Source: BOG-932 sp965276835 (GTDB taxonomy: Bacteria > Pseudomonadota > Alphaproteobacteria > BOG-932 > Roseiterribacteraceae). From it: a stretch of DNA of 64,000 nt. The stretch covers positions 3,906,001-3,970,000 of the forward strand of contig OZ255631.1 in NCBI GenBank assembly GCA_965276835.1. The letters are read 5' to 3'. A program made the position numbers and the translations under genes. Shown in pieces: positions 62,243 through 64,000 of the stretch; position 1 is the first letter of the stretch, and every line of letters starts with the position of its first letter. The notes below the pieces were generated by a model. That model did no database searches. It saw only the letters and a list, made by a program, of their open reading frames with translations, and was not told the origin of the DNA.

Positions 62243-63565
62243 ATGCTGCCTGAAACCCGTCCCGCTGGCGCGGCCGGCGTGAACGCCGAAGCCGGCGCGG
62301 CCGATCCGTATGCCCCGCCAAAGCTGGTTTTCGTGCATGTCATGAAAACCGCCGGGACGTCACTCTACCGATGGTTGCAGCGTCACTATCGCCATGAAGA
62401 TAGCCTGACGGAGGCAACAAATTGGGGCGGCTACTGGGTGCTTCCGCAGGAGGTCCTGGACAATAAGCTGTTCGTGCGAGGGCATTTCGGGTCGTATATT
62501 ACGAAATTCCATGGCGCGGCGCAGGGCTTTCGCTCGATCAGTGTGCTGCGCGACCCCGTGGACCGCGCGATCTCCCATTATTTTCACGGCAAGTCGGCGC
62601 CTGACAGCGGGGCGATCGGCAAGGCGATCAATGGGGAAAAGCTGTCGCTTGACGCGTTCTTCGAGCACCCAAGATGCATCCCTTTCGCCTGCAATTTTCA
62701 GGTGCGCAACTTCGCCTATGACCTCGATGTGGATTATGGAACGCAGAAACTCGGTCCCGGGCAGATGTTCAAGGGGCCGATGGGCGAACGGGAACTTGGC
62801 AACGCAATCAAATTCCTGGAATCGGTCGACCTGATCGGATTCACTGAAAATCTGCCCGAGTTCGTGGCGTCGCTATCCCAGGCGACGGGGTTCTTTCCCG
62901 ACGACGATCTGGGCAGAAGCCGCGGATATCGCGACGGTAAGCTGAAGCTGGACCCGGGTACCGAGAAGAGAATCCGAAAGGCCAATGAGCTTGATATCGA
63001 GCTGTACGAGTGGGCACGCAATCATACGGCGAAAGCAAAACCGATCATGAACTTCAATTGGCTGCGACGGCGCCAGCGCAATCCGATCGACTTGTCTGGC
63101 CAGACGCTCTTCCGCTGGCGGGTAAAAGACCCGTTCTTCGGAACGGGATGGTCCGATGTCCAGGGAACCAACACGGCAAGCTCACCCGGGCATCGCTGGA
63201 CGATAAACGGAGAGGCGGCAACCCTTCGCATAGACGTCGACCCCGATGCGAAATATACGGTTTTGCTGGAGATTTTGCGGTTCGTCCGAAACGAGCAGCG
63301 TCAGCATTTCAGTCTTTCCGCCAACGGGAAAGCCTTGGATTTGACCGGGCCTGCGCCCCTCGATAATGCCAGCGACGGAGGCGGCGTATTTCTTGCCACC
63401 CTGCCACCGACGGGACAAAAGACCTGCGAACTTACATTCAAGGTTACGTTGCTGAAGAGTTTCAATTCGGTGAACTCAATCGACACCGACAAGATGCTTC
63501 GGGGGCTGGCCCTTACCGCGATAACCTTCGTCAGGATCGATTCCGACGCCGCCGCGAAACCATAA
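62243..63565 (+). CDS. sulfotransferase with C-terminal beta-rich domain
   Basis: This 440-residue protein has an N-terminal sulfotransferase domain: VHVMKTAGTSLYRWL (phosphosulfate loop) and SVLRDPVDRAISHYF (3'-phosphate loop with Arg and Ser), typical of the heparan- and chondroitin-type Sulfotransfer_2 group. From about residue 290 a separate domain of about 140 residues is rich in beta strands (WRVKDPFFGTGWSDVQG, LSANGKALDLTG) and resembles a jelly-roll or carbohydrate-binding unit. It closes the second export locus. Confidence 0.86.
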   Translation: MLPETRPAGAAGVNAEAGAADPYAPPKLVFVHVMKTAGTSLYRWLQRHYRHEDSLTEATNWGGYWVLPQEVLDNKLFVRGHFGSYITKFHGAAQGFRSISVLRDPVDRAISHYFHGKSAPDSGAIGKAINGEKLSLDAFFEHPRCIPFACNFQVRNFAYDLDVDYGTQKLGPGQMFKGPMGERELGNAIKFLESVDLIGFTENLPEFVASLSQATGFFPDDDLGRSRGYRDGKLKLDPGTEKRIRKANELDIELYEWARNHTAKAKPIMNFNWLRRRQRNPIDLSGQTLFRWRVKDPFFGTGWSDVQGTNTASSPGHRWTINGEAATLRIDVDPDAKYTVLLEILRFVRNEQRQHFSLSANGKALDLTGPAPLDNASDGGGVFLATLPPTGQKTCELTFKVTLLKSFNSVNSIDTDKMLRGLALTAITFVRIDSDAAAKP

Positions 63566-63610
63566 TCGCACACGAAATTTTCGCTTCGCCACGTTCGGTC
63601 GCCTGCAAGC

Positions 63611-63640
63611 AATAAAACAGCCCCGAAGGACCGTTTTATT
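63611..63640 (-). terminator. Rho-independent terminator of tRNA-Gly
   Basis: Read on the minus strand, AAAACGGTCC, the tetraloop TTCG and GGGCTGTTTT form a 10-bp stem using two G-U pairs, followed by a T-rich tail (ATT). It lies 21 bases past the tRNA 3' end. On the plus strand the wobble pairs become mismatches, so it mainly serves the tRNA. Confidence 0.8.
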
Positions 63641-63661
63641 CGATCGCGTTCTAAGCGAAAA

Positions 63662-63736
63662 TGGAGCGGGCGAAGGGATTCGAACCCTCGACCCCAACCT
63701 TGGCAAGGTTGTGCTCTACCCCTGAGCTACGCCCGC
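63662..63736 (-). tRNA. tRNA-Gly (GCC anticodon)
   Basis: The minus strand gives a complete cloverleaf: acceptor stem GCGGGCG pairing with CGCCCGC, D-arm GCTC..GAGC, anticodon arm CAACC-TTGCCAA-GGTTG with GCC, T-arm GAGGG-TTCGAAT-CCCTT, discriminator T and encoded CCA. The 75-base span includes the CCA. Confidence 0.98.
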
Positions 63737-63927
63737 GGCTATTTAGATACCCGCTCGCGGTCGTGGGTGCTCCTGACCGCGAGCGGCGAATATACGCAAA
63801 ACTTGCGCCAGCGCAAGCGGGGGTACCCGGGCCTGCAAGCCGGGGGCAGAGCGACAGCTTTCATCGCGGATGTCCTTGCCCCGGCCGGGCAGGCATCACA
63901 TCTTAGGCGGGCACACGGAGGATATGC

Positions 63928-64000
63928 ATGGATCTCGCACTCGGGCAGTCGGCGGCCGGTAAAGGCCCCGCGCCAATCAAGGACGTTACGACCGCAAGCT
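63928..64000 (+). CDS. thioredoxin-like protein, start only (CnoX/YbbN type)
   Basis: Only the first 24 codons are in the window (MDLALGQSAAGKGPAPIKDV). The pattern DLALGQ...IKDVTT matches N-termini of alphaproteobacterial thioredoxin-TPR co-chaperones. GGAGG lies eight bases before the ATG. The gene runs past the end of the sequence, so the redox motif is not visible. Confidence 0.5.
   Translation, partial: MDLALGQSAAGKGPAPIKDVTTAS

Noticed and set aside
63611..63736. tRNA-Gly as a phage or island attachment site
   Set aside because: No integrase, no duplicated tRNA 3' end and no mobile genes are seen on either side within the window.

Overview
The window is GC-rich, densely coded chromosomal DNA. 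It most resembles an alphaproteobacterium, probably a Rhodospirillales-type heterotroph. That placement is an inference from gene content (pqqABCDE, Wza/KpsMTE-type polysaccharide export, sterol-desaturase and steroid-dehydrogenase-like oxidoreductases, paired map-radC) and from codon usage; no rRNA or other firm phylogenetic marker is present. I found no insertion sequence, integrase, phage gene or CRISPR array. The only RNA gene seen is tRNA-Gly(GCC).

Layout. 1-22 kb is mostly housekeeping and general metabolism. It holds an alpha/beta-hydrolase, a divergent FGE-like/arylsulfatase pair, a small helix-hairpin-helix protein, radC and map, a CinA-type protein, an amino-acid permease, an HSL-type esterase, a YbjN protein, an AI-2E transporter, a sterol-desaturase-like oxygenase followed by two small membrane proteins, an IlvD/Edd dehydratase, a D-2-hydroxyacid dehydrogenase coupled to an N-formylglutamate amidohydrolase, and a large PAS hybrid histidine kinase.

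22-38 kb is a first surface-glycan locus. A Wzm/Wzt-like ABC exporter with an intact ATPase is followed by a translationally coupled row of two related glycosyltransferases, two related acyltransferase-3 proteins and an internally duplicated methyltransferase. A convergent alkaline-phosphatase-fold protein comes next. Then comes a coupled YfhO-like / small EamA-like / GT2 trio that looks like a lipid-linked sugar modification system, and a further GT4 enzyme.

38-46 kb is a catabolic and signalling block: a 3-ketosteroid-dehydrogenase-like flavoprotein, a TetR regulator with a perfect palindrome just downstream, an APH-like kinase, two uncharacterised proteins, a membrane histidine kinase and an SDR. 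45.8-50.1 kb holds a Fic-fold protein with a degraded active-site motif, followed by pqqABCDE.

50-63.6 kb is a second export locus that appears built for a sulfated or otherwise decorated polysaccharide. It has a Wza-like outer-membrane lipoprotein, a GT4 enzyme, secreted proteins (one with six Asp-boxes), a KpsM-like permease, a KpsT-like subunit whose ATPase motifs are destroyed, a KpsE/Wzz-like protein, a GSCFA protein, an SGNH hydrolase and two sulfotransferases. The window ends with tRNA-Gly and the start of a thioredoxin-like (CnoX/YbbN-type) gene.

A recurring theme is intact reading frames whose catalytic motifs are lost (KpsT-like, Fic, FGE-like, N-terminal methyltransferase half, AlkP-fold protein), mostly inside or beside the glycan loci. 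The most unusual candidate system is the second export locus with its apparent pseudo-ATPase. A working Wzt-like ATPase lies 34 kb away in the same window.
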